Shown piece by piece: positions 12,496 through 25,051 of a DNA stretch of 64,000 nucleotides. The translations under genes and the position numbers were made by a program. Positions within the stretch are counted from its first letter, which is position 1, and every line of letters begins with the position of its first letter. Location of the stretch: positions 62,001 to 126,000 of the forward strand of contig JAKUCV010003100.1 in the NCBI GenBank assembly GCA_028386065.3. The letters run 5' to 3'. The notes under the pieces are model-generated. The model saw only the letters and a list, made by a program, of their open reading frames with translations, made no database searches and had not been told where the DNA came from. Source of the stretch: Turnera subulata (Eukaryota; Streptophyta; Magnoliopsida; Malpighiales; Passifloraceae).

Positions 12496-13830
12496 ACTAA
12501 AGCCAATCATCCATGTATCTAATACCAATGGATGTAGCATGACCATCATGCTTCCGCTGTATGAGAGGCTCAGTCAAAGGATCTGCTACATAGTTCTCAG
12601 AAGGAACTTTGTGCAGCCCAGTTGTAGAGTCGACAACTTTTTCTTACTTGGAACTCTTCCAGCAAACAACACCGACTCCATGACAAAACACATAACCTGA
12701 CTGCGATCTAAAATCATCCCTGTCGGTTTGAAAGCTAGCATCTATGTAACCCTTTACAACAAGCTCACCAACACTTCCATACACAAGGAATGCATCCTTA
12801 GTCCTTCTCAAGTACTTAAGGATGTTCTTAACCGCTGTCCAGTGACTTTCACCGGGATCAGATTGATATCTGCTTGTGACACTCAAAGCATATGCGTTAT
12901 CCGGTCGAGTACATAGCATGGCATACATGATAGATCCTATTGCAGATGCATAAGGGATCTTACTCATCCGCTCTCTCTCCTTAGATGTACTAGGACATTG
13001 ATTCTTTGAGAGAGATATGCCATGTGACATGGGCAAGAAACCTTTCTTGGAATCTTGCATGCTAAACCTCTTTAGCACCTTGTCAATATATGTACTCTGA
13101 CTTAGCCCGAGAAGCCTTTTGGATCTATCTCTATAGATCTTTATGCCCAACACGTAGGCAGCTTCTCCTAAGTCCTTCATTGAGAAATTCTTCCCTAACC
13201 AAGTCTTTACAGACTGTAGTGTCGGAATATCATTCCCAATGAGTAGAATGTCGTCAACATATAACAACAAGAAAACAATAGTGCTCCCACTAACCTTCTT
13301 GTAAACACATGGTTCATCTTCGTTCTTAATGAAACAAAACTCTTTGATCACTTCATTAAAACAAAGATTCCAACTCCTAGAAGCTTGCTTCAATCCATAA
13401 ATAGATCTCTGCAACTTACATACCATATTGGCATTCTCTGGATCAACAAAACCTTCAGGTTGTGTCATGTACACATCCTCTAAAAGATTTCCGTTAAGGA
13501 AAGCGGTTTTGACATCCATTTGCCATATCTCATAATCATAGTATGCTGCTATAGCCAACAGAATCCAGGCGGATTTAACCATGGTAACTGGCGAGAAAGT
13601 TTCATCATAGTCAATACCACGAACTTGCTTGAAACCTTTTGCCACCAATCGCCCTTTATAGGTAATCACATTACCATCCATGTCGGTCTTTTTCTTAAAG
13701 ACCCACTTGCACCCTATGGGTTTTACCCCTTCAGGTGGATCAACCAAGGTCCATACCTTGTTTTGGTACATGGATTCCATTTCTGAATTCATGGCTTCTA
13801 GCCACTTCTTAGAGTCCGGTCCCGTGATGG
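12496..13830 (-). pseudogene. Copia internal A: reverse transcriptase and deleted RNase H
   Basis: An open stretch (13792 down to 12644) encodes most of a Ty1/copia reverse transcriptase. It includes IGCKWVFKKK, YDETFSPV, QMDVKTAFLNGNLLEDVYM, SIYGLKQASRSWN and the catalytic LLLYVDDILLIGND. RNase H follows with GYIDASFQTDRDD and QSGYVFCHGVGVVCWKSSK, then a TAA at 12644-12646. Past that stop the strand reads VVDSTT and then jumps to VADPLTEPL and GIRYMDDWL, so the middle of RNase H, where the usual glutamate-containing motif lies, is deleted. The enzyme normally copies element RNA into cDNA in the particle. This copy could not complete that job. Confidence 0.88.
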
Positions 13831-13834
13831 CCTG

Positions 13835-14935
13835 CTAATAGGAAGTGGGCTCAACCTCATCTATGAGCATCACATCCCCAGTGTGAGTCTTAAGAAATCT
13901 ATATATCTCAGGCTCATACCGAGTCCTATCCGACCTACGGGGTCCATGTGTTACAGGCACAGGATTCTCATCCACAACATCTTGTGGTTCCTGTCCTTGT
14001 TCCATCTCAGCCTCAATATCTCGAACTTCTTCGAGTTCTATTTTCCTTCCACTGATTCTTCTAGAAATAAATTCTCTTTCTAGAAAAATAGCAGTCCGAA
14101 CAACAAACACTTTGTGCTCTGTGGGATTGTAGAAATAATATCCTTTAGTTTCCTTAGGATATCCAACAAAGAGGCACTTGACGGATTTAGGGCCAAATTT
14201 ATCTGATGCTTCTCGTCTCACGAAAGCCTCACAACCCCAGATCCTCATAAAAGACAAATTGGGATGCTTCGCTGTCTATTTCTCATATGGTGTCTTTTCA
14301 ACCGATTTAGATGGAACACGGTTAAGTGTAAAGGCAACACTTAATAATGCATGTCCCCAATATAAGAAGGAAGGTCAGCTTGACTTATCATAGAACGAAC
14401 CATGTCTAACAAAGTTCTATTCCTCCTTTCAGATACACCATTCCATTGAGGCATACCTGGTGGAGTAAGCTGTGATACAATACCACACTGCTTTAGATGA
14501 TCAAGAAAATCTAGGTCAAAGTATTCACCTCCTCGATCAGATCGAAGCATTTTAATACTCTTGCCGAGTTGATTCTGTACTTCACTCTTGAATTCTTTGA
14601 ACTTTTCAAAGGATTCTGACTTGTGTTTCATAAGATACACATAGTCATATCTACTGTAATCATCAGTAAATGTAATGGAGTACTGAAAACCACCTCTAGC
14701 CTGTGTAGACATAGGTCCACACACATCAGAATGTATAAGACCTATTAAGTCTGAAGCTCTTTCACCTTTACCAGTAAAGGGAGCGTTCGTCAATTTGCCT
14801 AATAAACATGGCTCACATGTCTCATATGATTCAAAATCAAATGAGTCTAAAAGTCGATCTTTATGGAATTTAGAAATACGAGTCTCGTCTATATGGCTAA
14901 ACAATAATGCCAAAAGGTAGGTTTCATTAGAATCG
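13835..14935 (-). pseudogene. Copia internal A: integrase
   Basis: The pre-integrase and core are read from about 14935 down. They show TCEPCLLGKLTNAPF, then the D-D-E core with HSDVCGP, TFTDDYSRY and WNGVSERRNRTLLDM. A break near 14341-14257 changes frame. The C-terminal part continues with MSFMRIWGCEAFVRREASDK, CLFVGYPKETKGYYFYNP and a linker rich in Glu/Gln. Integrase inserts cDNA into host chromosomes. The frameshift and a stop before the RT frame make it non-functional as a polyprotein. The order Gag-PR-IN-RT-RH confirms the Ty1/copia superfamily. Confidence 0.88.
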
Positions 14936-14949
14936 TTCGTTCTAATCTT

Positions 14950-15640
14950 CTTTGTATTAATGTTATAGATAGGTTTTTTGTAGGTTTAGAACATACAAAC
15001 CATTGCATAAATATGCACCACCAAAGAAAATATCATTGAAATAAATAGAACAACAATTGTTCTTTATTTTCAATGAAAAGCCTTTCTTGTCCATACAAGA
15101 CACAGAAATTAAATTCCTGCTTATGGTAGGTACATAATAGCAATTGTCCAGTTCTAAGACCAAACCACTTGGTAAGGATAGATAGTAAGTCCCTACGGCT
15201 AATGTGGCAACTCTTACTCCATTTCAGACACGTAGGTCTATCTAACCCTTTGCCAATCTCCTACTCTTTCTCAGTTCCTTCATATTTAAATAAATGTGAG
15301 AACCACATCCGGTATCTAATACCCATGATGCAGAGATAGAGATACTAGCCTCTACAACAAAATACCTGAAGCGGAAGTCTTACTTCCCTTCTGTTTCTTT
15401 ACCTCTTCAAGGTAAATAGGGTAGTTTCGTTTCCAATGGCCCGGTTTGTTGCAATGGAAACAATGTCCTTCCTTTGCAACACCACCCTTGAGTTTCAGCA
15501 CATGAGAACAAGAAGATGCACATGCACCAAAACTTTTTGGCACATTTCTCCTTCTTGTCAAACTTTGCTTGACCCTTTCCTTTGCCTTTCCCAATAATCA
15601 TAATGTTGGAATTGTTTGCCTTCATTTGTTGCTCAACTGT
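14950..15640 (-). pseudogene. Copia internal A: zinc knuckle and protease region
   Basis: The Gag zinc knuckle is visible as EGHCFHCNKPGHWKRNYPIY, in which the fourth ligand (Cys) has become Tyr. After it the protease region is frame-broken, and the segment LELDNCYYVPTISRNLISVS is readable at 15163-14963. Compared with internal B, several indels separate the frames. Confidence 0.75.
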
Positions 15641-16199
15641 TCCCAACATATTTAGCAACTCAGACAACGCTTTGTCATATGGCAAAATTGGCTGTAACTA
15701 TCCGGCAACGATTGCAAGACTAGATCAACGGCCAACCCCTTTTGCAAAAGAAAAACAAGATCCTCAAGGATCTCAATGTATCCAATCATTTTGAGCACAT
15801 GAGGTCTCACGGGTGATGACTCAACCACTTGCATTGGAATAAAGCCTTAGAGGTCTCGTATCTCTCATGCCTTGCTTGTTTTTTCAAGAGCATTTTCAGG
15901 TGCTCGATCGTATCAAACGCCCCCATGTTCTCATGTAGCTTCTGAAGCTCAGAGTCCATGGTAATTAGCATAAGGCATGCAATATCCAACGCATCATCAA
16001 CATGCTTCTTGTAAGCATCCCTTTCTGCCCTAGGAGCATTAGGCGCCAGTACATTAGGAAAAGGCCCTTCAAGGACATACAACTTTTCTTGTTTGAGGAC
16101 TATCCTCAAAATGCGATGCCACTCTAGGAAACTATTCCCATTCAGCTTGTCCTTCTCAAGGACCGATCACAATGATAATGTGCCAGTGTTTTGTGCCAT
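15640..16199 (-). pseudogene. Copia internal A: gag
   Basis: Gag begins at ATG 16199 (minus) but carries an in-frame TGA at 16167-16169, where copy B has CGA (Arg), a C-to-T change at a CpG. It continues with LRIVLKQEKLYVLEGP and APRAERDAYKKHVDDALDIA, typical of the UBN2-like Gag of plant copia elements, which builds the particle shell. Frameshifts occur after ALFQCKW and near 15680. Confidence 0.8.
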
Positions 16200-16877
16200 G
16201 GTAACTCTACAATAATGATTAACTCACACAAATAATAGTCATGTATACGAAATCATTTAACAAGGAATTCTATTAAATGATGCTCCTACTATGAATCAAA
16301 ATAATCATAAGTAGGCCAAGATCCATATTTCACCACAATATAAGTCAGCTTTGGCTGATCGCTTACATCATAGCTATTTAGGTAGACAAATCTTGTCAAT
16401 TACATCTCATGTAACTCTTGGATAGTTGAGTGAACAACACTTGCTCTTGTCTTTCTAATAGACTTAGCTCAACTCTTTGCCTCTAAGTCCTCAATCCTAT
16501 TGAGAAGACCTAGTTAAGTCCAAACCCATAATAAGCAGTTCAGATATTATAATTATCCTGTCACACATTGCTAGGATAAATATTGGCACCTTGCTTTGGC
16601 AAAACCTACCAAGTATTGATCTAAGCAATGATGAGTGCTTATCATGGAAGGCATCTAAGAACTTAATATTTAATTCAACAATTGTTTCCATGCATAACAA
16701 TTATGCAATCACATCTTGCTAGGATAAACATTGGCACCTTGCTTTGGCAAAACCTACCAAATGTTAATCTAAGCAATGATGAATACTTGTCAACAATTGT
16801 ATCCATACATGTCATGCATGTAATTCACCAATCATATATTGATGTTATGTAAGTTTGGAAACCAAAATTATATGAGA

Positions 16878-17520
16878 ACATCGATGTCTAATAGTGAACA
16901 TCAATGTTGTGAGAATCTGATTCTCGCCAACCACTTGGCATTGCTCATGAACATCGATGTCCTAACTTAAACATCGATGTCCAATGGCCTTTGGAACTCA
17001 AGAACATCGATTTCTTGATCTGACCATCGATGTTCTCTGGCTCTGGAACTCCAAACTATTTAGCAGAGCTCAAAAACATCGATGTTAGGTTCTTGAACAT
17101 CGATGTTAGGTTCTTGAACATCGATGTTGGAGAGTTCCGAAGGTCCATTGGCCTTTGGAACTCTGGACCTTCGGAACTCAAGAACATCGATGTCCTGACC
17201 TGAACATCGATGTTGGCAAGTTCCGAAGGTCCAAAAACTTGGCAGTAGTTTTAAACATCGATGTATAACATTTAAACATCGATGTTTGAGGTTCTATAAC
17301 TCAAGGACATCGATGTTTCAGCTTAAACATCGATGTTCAAGAATTTTGGAATCTCAAAACAATTCGGCAAAACACTTGGACATCGATGTTCAAGATTGAA
17401 CATCGATGTTCATGGGAATCTGCCAAGGCCAACCGTCATAGAACATCGATGTTCAGTAGGCTCGGCCAAGGCTAAACCCATGTCGACATCGATGTTCATC
17501 TGATGAACATTGATGTTCTG
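16878..17520. repeat. Palindrome array 1 (CATCGATG core)
   Basis: About twenty copies of AACATCGATGTT or one-base variants lie here, mostly paired with 8-9 bp spacers (20-21 bp start to start). At 17076-17130 three perfect copies are spaced 21 bp apart by the spacer AGGTTCTTG. The 12-mer equals its own reverse complement. Spurious open frames reading N-I-D-V or K-H-R-C arise from the repeat and are not genes. Confidence 0.95.
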
Positions 17521-17807
17521 GCCATGATGTGCTAGAATGACAATCGTTCCATACGAAAACCAACGATCGATTTTCCTTTTGTCAAACCCCTTCGACTTAC
17601 TGCCAAGATCCCCTTGATTGATATCACATACCAATCAAGTGCTTGTTTTCAAAACACTTTTGACATAAACCACATCAACATATATATCGCATATACATAA
17701 TTGAATTCTATATATATGATCATGCTTCATCACATACCACATATCACATATATTTACGGGTACATATCATACATATGCACAAGAATTCGGTTTAGAACTT
17801 CACAAGA

Positions 17808-17821
17808 GGCTCCGCTACCAC
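17808..17821 (-). promoter_or_regulatory. Primer-binding site next to LTR 2
   Basis: On the minus strand the LTR end CTTACA is followed by GTGGTAGCGGAGCC. This resembles the initiator-tRNA-Met type site TGGTATCAGAGCC used by plant copia elements, with three differences. Confidence 0.65.
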
Positions 17822-19422
17822 TGTAAGTAACCGGGCATGCAAACTTGATAATCAAAATGCAGCAGAAAGACCCGGTACTCATAGAGGATCCAAGTGAAGC
17901 TAACTAAACCGAATAACAAATTTTGCGTACCTGAGTCGGTTGCGATCTTTCACCCAACTGTTGTGCCGAATCAGCTAGAGCCGGACAGAAATCCCGCCCC
18001 TCTACGGTATCCACACGAACCGTCGATCTCTGGTCGGAAAATATCTCATGATCTCCAACCCGAGCACGCACGGACAGCAGTGCTAGCTGCAGATTTTCGG
18101 GTGCTATGTGTGTTTTGTGTTCTTCTTCCTTTCTCAAAGAAGGAAGAGGGTGAGTGTGTATTCTTCAAGTTCTGAAAATTCAGACTCAAGAGAGAGAGGG
18201 ACCAAGAGTAATCTGATTACTCAACCCCATTAGTGTATAGTATAGTGGAGTTAATGGCCAACATTGTGGCCCATCAACCAACATGATTAAGACACCATCA
18301 TATTGTACTCTAATCATGTCTCCTCGTACTATGAAGTAAAGTACTAGATGACTGGATAGATAGGAATCCAAATCTGCCGAATCACTCATCTTATCCTCTT
18401 CTACTCTAATGGGATTACACACCACAACACTTAAGTTAGGTTCAATAATTCTGACAATTAGTGAACTAAACTAGCCCAAAACGACCCTGGTCCAACCACG
18501 GTCCAACCGCAGTCCAACCACACCTGGTCAAACCATGGTCCAACCACGGTTAAACCACCTGCTCGAATCAACGATTCTATGTATGTGACCCTGTAGGCAC
18601 TTGTAACGTTTGGTAATAATTGTAAAATCTCATTTTACAATTATAAGCAAAGAGCGGCGTCTAGCAACACATTATTGCTACCCAAACGACAAGATCAGTA
18701 CTGATTCAATATGCCTCGAAAACATGTCATCGTCCTTTTGTCCCATTATCAAGATTAAATCGAGACATGGAAAACGTCAATCTCGTATATGTTTAATCTT
18801 AGTTTCTTGATCCCCGAGTTAACTATGTAAAATCGGATACTCATGATATCACCATATCATATAATCCGAGTGTGGCCACGCATTTACAGTTCAACTCTAT
18901 CAAGAGGCCCATCTGATAATATACCCGCTATATGGCTTGGACGAATCCCATCTTGATCGATCAAAACCCACTACACATTACGTCATATACCCAATGATTA
19001 CCCTTACGTCTACTCAGTTACGAGTGACTAGGAATAATATCAAAGTATACGACTCATATGTTGGGAACCTTGACGATCTCAGGTCTAAGGACAATACATA
19101 TAAGAACCACTAATGACAATCATATAACGTTCCATGTAGGGTTCTTATGTGGGTCGGTCCATTCCACAAATTCTCTAACTTGTACCCGTATATAGAATTC
19201 ATATCTCATATAATTCTCAACATACGCTAGTCTTAATTTATTATTACAACCCATCCATAATAATAATCGACTAGGGACATTTAAGAATATATCAAATATA
19301 TTCTAGGATTATAAATATGTGCAAGTGTTTATCTCATAAACATATTTATTGGAACAACCTTAATGTATATACATGACTACATACAATCATCCATTAATTG
19401 ACTTTTGGGCACACTACTAACA
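17822..19422 (-). repeat. Copia LTR 2 (middle, diverged subfamily)
   Basis: It runs TGTAAGTAACCGGGC...CACTACTAACA, 1,601 bp. It shares long blocks with LTRs 1 and 3 (for example the 'gcaaagagcggcgtctag' block) but differs clearly near its R/U5 side. It is the 5' LTR of internal A and abuts the broken pol of internal B at 19423. Confidence 0.85.
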
Positions 19423-22288
19423 CTTTTATCACTTCATTAAAACGAAGATTCCAACTCCTAGAAGCTTGCTTCAATCCATAAATGGATCTCTGCAACTTGC
19501 ATACCATATTAGCATTCTCTGGATCGACAAAACCTTTAGGTTGTGTCATGTACGCATCCTCTAATAGATTTCCGTTATGGAAAGCGGTTTTGACATCCAT
19601 TTGCCATATCTCATAGTCATAGTATGCCGCTATAGCCAATAGAATCCGGATGGATTTAACCACGGCAACTGGCGAGAAAGTTTCATCACAGTCAATACCA
19701 TGAACTTGCTTGAAACCTTTCGCCACCAATCGCCCTTTATAGGTAATCACATTACCATCCATGTCGGTCTTTTTCTTAAAGAACCACTTGCATCCTATGG
19801 GTTTTACCCCTTCAGGTGGATCAACCAAGGTCCATACCTTGTTTTGATACATGGATTCTATTTCCGAATTCTTGGCTTCTAGCCACTTCTTAGAGTCTAG
19901 ATCCATGATGGCCTGCTGAAAGGAAGTGGGCTCATCCTCATCTATGAGCATCACGTCCCCAGTGTGAGTCATAAGAAATCCATATCTCTCAGGCTCATAC
20001 CGAGTCCTATCCAACCTATGCGGTCCATGTGTTACAGGCACAGGATTCTCATCCACAACATCTTGTGGTTCCTGTCCTTGTTCCATCTCAGCCTCAATAT
20101 CTCGAACTTCTTCGAGTTTTATTTTCCTCCCACTGATTCTTCTAGAAATAAATTCTCTTTCTAGAAAAATAGCAGTCCGAATAACAAACACTTTGTGCTC
20201 GGTGGGATTGTAAAAATAATACCCTTTAGTTTCCTTAGGGTATCCTACAAAGAGGCACTTGTCGGATTTAGGGCTGAGTTTATCTGATGCTTCACATCTC
20301 ACGTAAGCCTCACAACACCAAATTCTCATAAAAGACAAATTGGGACGCCTCCCAGTCCATATCTCATATGGTGTCTTTTCCCCAGATTTAGATGGAACAC
20401 GGTTAATTGTAAATGCAGCACTCAATAAAGCATGTCCCCAAAATGAAGAAGGAAGGTCAGCTTGACTCATCATCAAACGAACCATGTCTAACAAGGTTCT
20501 ATTCCTCCTTTTGGATATACCATTCCATTGAGGCGTACCCGATGGAGTGAGCTGTGATACTATACCATACTCCTTTAGATGATCAAGAAATTCTCGGCCT
20601 AAGTATTCACCTCCTCGATCTGATCGAAGCATTTTAATGCTCTTGCCGAGTTGATTCTGTACTTCATTCTTGAATTCTTTGAACTTTTCAAAGGATTCTG
20701 ACTTGTGTCTCATTAGATACACATAGCCATACCTACTGAAATCGTTAGTAAATGTATTGAAGTATTGAAATCCACCTCTGGCTTGTGTCGACATCGGTCC
20801 ACATACATCACTATGTATAAGACCTAACAAGTCCGAAGCTCTTTCACCTTTACCGGTAAAAGGAACCTTCGTCATCTTGCCTAACAAACATGACTCACAT
20901 GTCTCAAATGATTCAAAATCAAATGAGTCTAAAAGTCCATCTTTATGGAGTTTAGATATACGAGTCTCGTTTATATGGCCCAATCGACAATGCCAAAGAT
21001 AGGTTTCATTAGAATCGTTCCTTCTAACCTTCTTCGTATTAACGTTACAGATTGCGGTTTCTAGGTTAAGAACATACAAACCATTGCTTAAATACGCACC
21101 ACCATAATAAACATCATTGAAATAAATAGAACAACAATTGTCCTTTATTACAAATGAAAAACCTTTCTTGTCAAGACAAGACACAAAAATCAAATTCCTG
21201 CTTATGGTCGGTACATAATAACAGTCGTCTAGTTCTAAAACCAAACCACTCGGTAAGGTAAGATAGTAAGTTCCTACGGCTAATGCTGCAACTCTTGCTC
21301 CATTTCCTACGTGCAGGTCTGTCTCACCCTTTGCCAATTTCCTACTCTTTCTCAGTTCCTGCACATTTACACAAATGTGAGAACCACATCCGGTATCTAA
21401 TACCCATGATGCAGAGATAGAGATATTAGCTTCTATAACGAAGATACCTGAAGTGGAAGTCTTACTTCCCTTCTGTTTCTTTACCTCTTCAAGGTAAACA
21501 GGGCAGTTGCGTTTCCAATGGGCAGACTTCTTGTAATGGAAGCATTGGCCTTCCTTTGCAACACCACCCTTGGGTTTCAGCACTTGTGAAGAAAATGCAC
21601 CAAACTTTTTGGCAGGCTTCTTCATCTTGCCTTTAACCTTTCCTTTGCCACTTCCAAGCATCATAATGCTATTGGATTTGCTTGTCCTCTTCTGTTACTC
21701 AGCTGTTCCTAACATGTTGAGTAACTCAGACAAGGATTTGTCAAGATGATTCATATTGAAGTTCATGACAAATTGGCTGCAACTATCCGGCAACGATTGC
21801 AGGACTAGATTAACAGCCAATTCCTTTTGCAAAGGAAAACCAAGACCCTCAAGGCTCTCAATGTATCCTATCATTTTGAGCACATGAGGTCTCACGGGTG
21901 ATGACTCAGCCATCCTGCATTGGAACAATGCCTTAGAGGTCTCATACCTCTCATGCCTTGTTTGCTCCTCAAAGAGCATTTTCAGGTGTTCGATCATATC
22001 GAATGCCCCCATTTTCTCATGTTGCTTCTGAAGCTCAGAGTCCATGGTTATAAGCATGAGGCATGCTGCATCTAATGCATCATCAAGGTGCTTCTTGTAA
22101 GCATCCCTTTCTGCCCTTGGAGCACTAGGCGCCGGTTCATTCGGAACAGGCCCTTCGAGGACATACAACTTCTTTTCTTGTTTGAGGACTATCCTCAAGT
22201 TGCGATACCATTTTAGGAAGTTATTCCCATTCAACTTTTCCTTCTCAAGGACAGATCGTAGTGACATTGTGCTAGTGTTTTGTGCCAT
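19423..22288 (-). pseudogene. Copia internal B: gag-pol, truncated in RT
   Basis: Gag starts at ATG 22288 (MAQNTSTMSLRSVLEKEKLN) and runs to a single in-frame TAA at 21695-21697, where copy A has CAA. The same frame then continues to 19423. Domains in order: UBN2-like Gag; zinc knuckle EGQCFHYKKSAHWKRNC, whose second Cys is Tyr; protease WVLDTGCGSHICVN with catalytic D-T-G; pre-integrase with HCRLGHINETRISKLH; integrase with HSDVCGP, TFTNDFSRY and NGISKRRNRTLLDM, where the expected glutamate is Lys; and RT up to SIYGLKQASRSWNLRFNEVI. There LTR 2 begins and the catalytic YVDD is lost. The copy is better preserved than A but cannot be autonomous. Confidence 0.9.
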
Positions 22289-23562
22289 GGAAATTCTACA
22301 ACATTGACCAACTCACACAAATAAGAGTCAAGTATACATAAAATCACTTAATAAGGAATTTTATTAAATGATGTTCCTACTACATAAATCAAGAAAATTA
22401 TAAGTAGGCCAAGATCCATATTTCACTACAAGATAAGTCAGCTTTGGCTGATCACTTATATCATAGTTATTTAGGTATACAATTCTTGTCAATTACATCT
22501 CATGTAACTCTTAGATAGTTGAGTGAACAACACTTGTTCTTGTCTATCTCATAGACTTAGCTCAACTCCTTGCCTCTAAGTCCTTAATCGTATTAAGAAG
22601 ACCTAGTTAAGTTCAACACCATAATAAGTAGTTCGGATATTACAATTACCATGTCGCACCTTGCTGGGATAAACATTGGCACCTTGCTTTGGCAAAACCT
22701 ACCAAGTGTTGATCTAAGCAATGATGAGTGCTTATCATGGAAGGCAACACAAGAAGAACTTAATATTTTCATCATCATATTATTCCTATACATCACATGA
22801 ATGTTCTTGATGAATCATATAATGATGTTTTGTAAATTTGGAAACAAAAAATACATAAGAACATCGATGTCTAACATTGAACATCGATGTTTTGAGAATC
22901 TGATTCTCCCAACTACTTGGCAGTATTCAAGAACATCGTTGTTTAACTCTTGAACATCGATGTTTAACTCTTGAACATCGATGTTTAACTCTTGAACATC
23001 GATGTTTAACTCTTGAACATCATGTTTGTGGTTTCTGGACTCCAGAACATTGATGTTTGAACAGTGAACATTGACATTCGCACAGTGTTTCTGCAAAAAC
23101 ACCTTGAAATGCAATCGGTCAAGAGAACATCGATGTTTAAACATAAACATCGATGTTTGAACCCCTCGACAGACTATCGACCAAAGAGAACATCGATGTT
23201 TAACAATTATACATCGATGCTTTGTCCACTCGGCCGAAGAGAACATCGATGTTTACCCATAAACATCGATGTTATGCCCCTTTATCGAACTCATTCGACT
23301 TTCTGCCAGAAGTACAAATTGATTGCTATCATATACCAATCAAGTACTTGTTGTCAAACACCTTTGACAGAACCAACTTCAACATATCACATATATGAGA
23401 ATCATAATGATCTAGTTTAAGCATACTATCAACATAAGCATAATAAACTATGATCAAGTTATGTTGCTTATATAATCATGATCAAGCCACATCACATATA
23501 GCATATCATACATATAAACAACTTATTCAGTTTAGTGTTTCACAACCTCACTCCACTACCAC
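22289..23562 (-). other. Untranslated leader of internal B
   Basis: This is the equivalent of the leader of internal A, shorter by about 350 bp, with a smaller palindrome array and the primer-binding site at its right end. No gene is seen. Confidence 0.7.
22859..23275. repeat. Palindrome array 2, including a 21-bp tandem run
   Basis: The array contains a run of about five units of 21 bp (AACATCGATGTT plus TAACTCTTG) at about 22930-23020, then separate pairs with 8-9 bp spacers up to 23271. Several members carry one-base changes (for example AACATCGTTGTT). Confidence 0.95.
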
Positions 23563-25051
23563 TGTAAGTTTTCGGACATGCAAATATGACACTCATATGC
23601 AATAAAATGTGCAGCGGAAAACCGGAAACAAATGGAGGAACCAAGTGAAAGTAACTAAACCGAATAACAATTTTTGCATACCTGAATCGGTTGAGATGTT
23701 TCACCCAACTGTTATGCCGAATCAGCTAGAGCCGGATAGAAATCCCGCCCCTTTATGGTATCCACACGAACCGTCAATCTCTGGTAAGAAAACATCTCAT
23801 GATCTCCAACCCGAGCACTCCCGAACCGTGGTGCTAGCTACAGATTTTTAGGAGCTATGTGGTGTTTCTTTCTTTCTCAAAGAATGGGTGTGTGTGTATG
23901 TGTTCTTGCCTAGTTAGAAAACTCAGAATTCAGAATGCAAGAGAGAGAGAGTGTAATCTAATTACTCAACCTAATTAGTGCATAGATTTATTAGACAAGG
24001 GACCAACATAATGGCCAACATAATGGTCCACTATCAAACATGATTACGACCCCATTATCTTGTCTACCACTAAGCACTAGTGGGATTACACATCACATGC
24101 AATCAGGTTTGGCTCAATAATTCTGACAATTAGTGAATCAAACCAGCCCAAAACGACCCTGGACCAACCACGGTCCAACCACGGTCCAACCACCTGCTCG
24201 AATTGTATGTGTGTGACCCTGTAGGCACTTGTAATGTTTGGCAAGAATCGTAAAATCTCATTTTATAATTATAAGCAAAGAGCAGCGTCTAGCAACACAT
24301 CATTGCTACCCAAACGACAAGATCAGTACTGATTCAATATGCCTCGGAAACATGTCATCGTCCTTTCGTCCCATTATCAAGATTAAACACGAGACATGGG
24401 AAAACGTCAATCTCGTATATGTTTAATCTTAATTTCTTGATCCCCGAGTTAAATGTGTAAAACGAATACTCATGATATCACCATATCACATAATCCGAGC
24501 GTGGCCACGCATTTAACAGTTCAACTCTATCAAGAGACCATCGGATAATATACCCGTTATATGGGTTGGATGAATCCCATCTCGATCAATCAAAACCCAC
24601 TACACATTATATCATATACCCAATGATTACCCTTAAGTCCACTCAGTTACGAATGACCAGGTATAATATCAAAGTATACGACTCATATGTTGGGAACCTT
24701 GATGATCTCAGGTCTAAGGACAATACATATAAGAACCACTAATGACAATCATATAACGTTCCATGTAGGGTTCTTATGTGGGTCGGTCCATTCCACAAAT
24801 TCTCTAACTTGTACCCGTATGTAGAATTCATTTCTCATATAATTCTCAACATACGCTAGTCTTAATTTATTATTACAACCCATCCATAATAATAATCGAC
24901 TAGGGACATTTAAGAATATATCAAATATATTCTAGGGTTATAAATATGTGCAAGCGTTTATCTCATAAACATATTTATTGGAACAACCTTAATGTATATA
25001 CATGACTAAATACGATCATCCATTGATTGGCTTTTGGGCATATTGCTAACA
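23563..25051 (-). repeat. Copia LTR 3 (5' LTR of internal B)
   Basis: It runs TGTAAGTTTTCGGAC...ATTGCTAACA, 1,489 bp, and is nearly collinear with LTR 1. The minus-strand sequence next to it reads GTGGTAGTGGAG, a decayed primer-binding site. Confidence 0.85.

Larger units (their letters stand above)
16200..17821 (-). other. Untranslated leader of internal A
   Basis: This region lies between the primer-binding site and gag on the minus strand. It contains no credible gene. It holds a duplicated AT-rich stretch (tagctagga-type blocks around 16560 and 16720) and the AACATCGATGTT palindrome array. Confidence 0.7.
10961..25051 (-). mobile_element. Ty1/copia composite: LTR - internal A - LTR - truncated internal B - LTR
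   Basis: Three related LTRs (10961-12482, 17822-19422, 23563-25051) alternate with two minus-strand internal regions. The outer two LTRs closely resemble each other, while the middle one is a diverged subfamily. Internal A (12483-17821) has both a polypurine tract and a primer-binding site. Internal B (19423-23562) has a primer-binding site but its pol stops abruptly at the middle LTR. The outer flanks (AGGCC left, ATGCT right) do not form a target duplication. The simplest history is one element inserted into the pol of a relative, followed by recombination that removed one inner LTR. Template switching during reverse transcription is an alternative. Confidence 0.85.

Noticed and set aside
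16878..17520. CRISPR-like array (short repeats with variable spacers)
   Set aside because: Repeats are 12-bp palindromes with 8-9 bp spacers in a plant retrotransposon; there are no cas genes, and unit size does not fit CRISPR.
22815..23420. Open frames reading repeated N-I-D-V-Q-E-L or K-H-R-C/T-S-M-F, also in the arrays at 16.9, 26.2, 29.2, 31.3 and 33.7 kb
   Set aside because: The 21-bp repeat step keeps several frames open on both strands at once; these are by-products of the palindrome repeat, not proteins.
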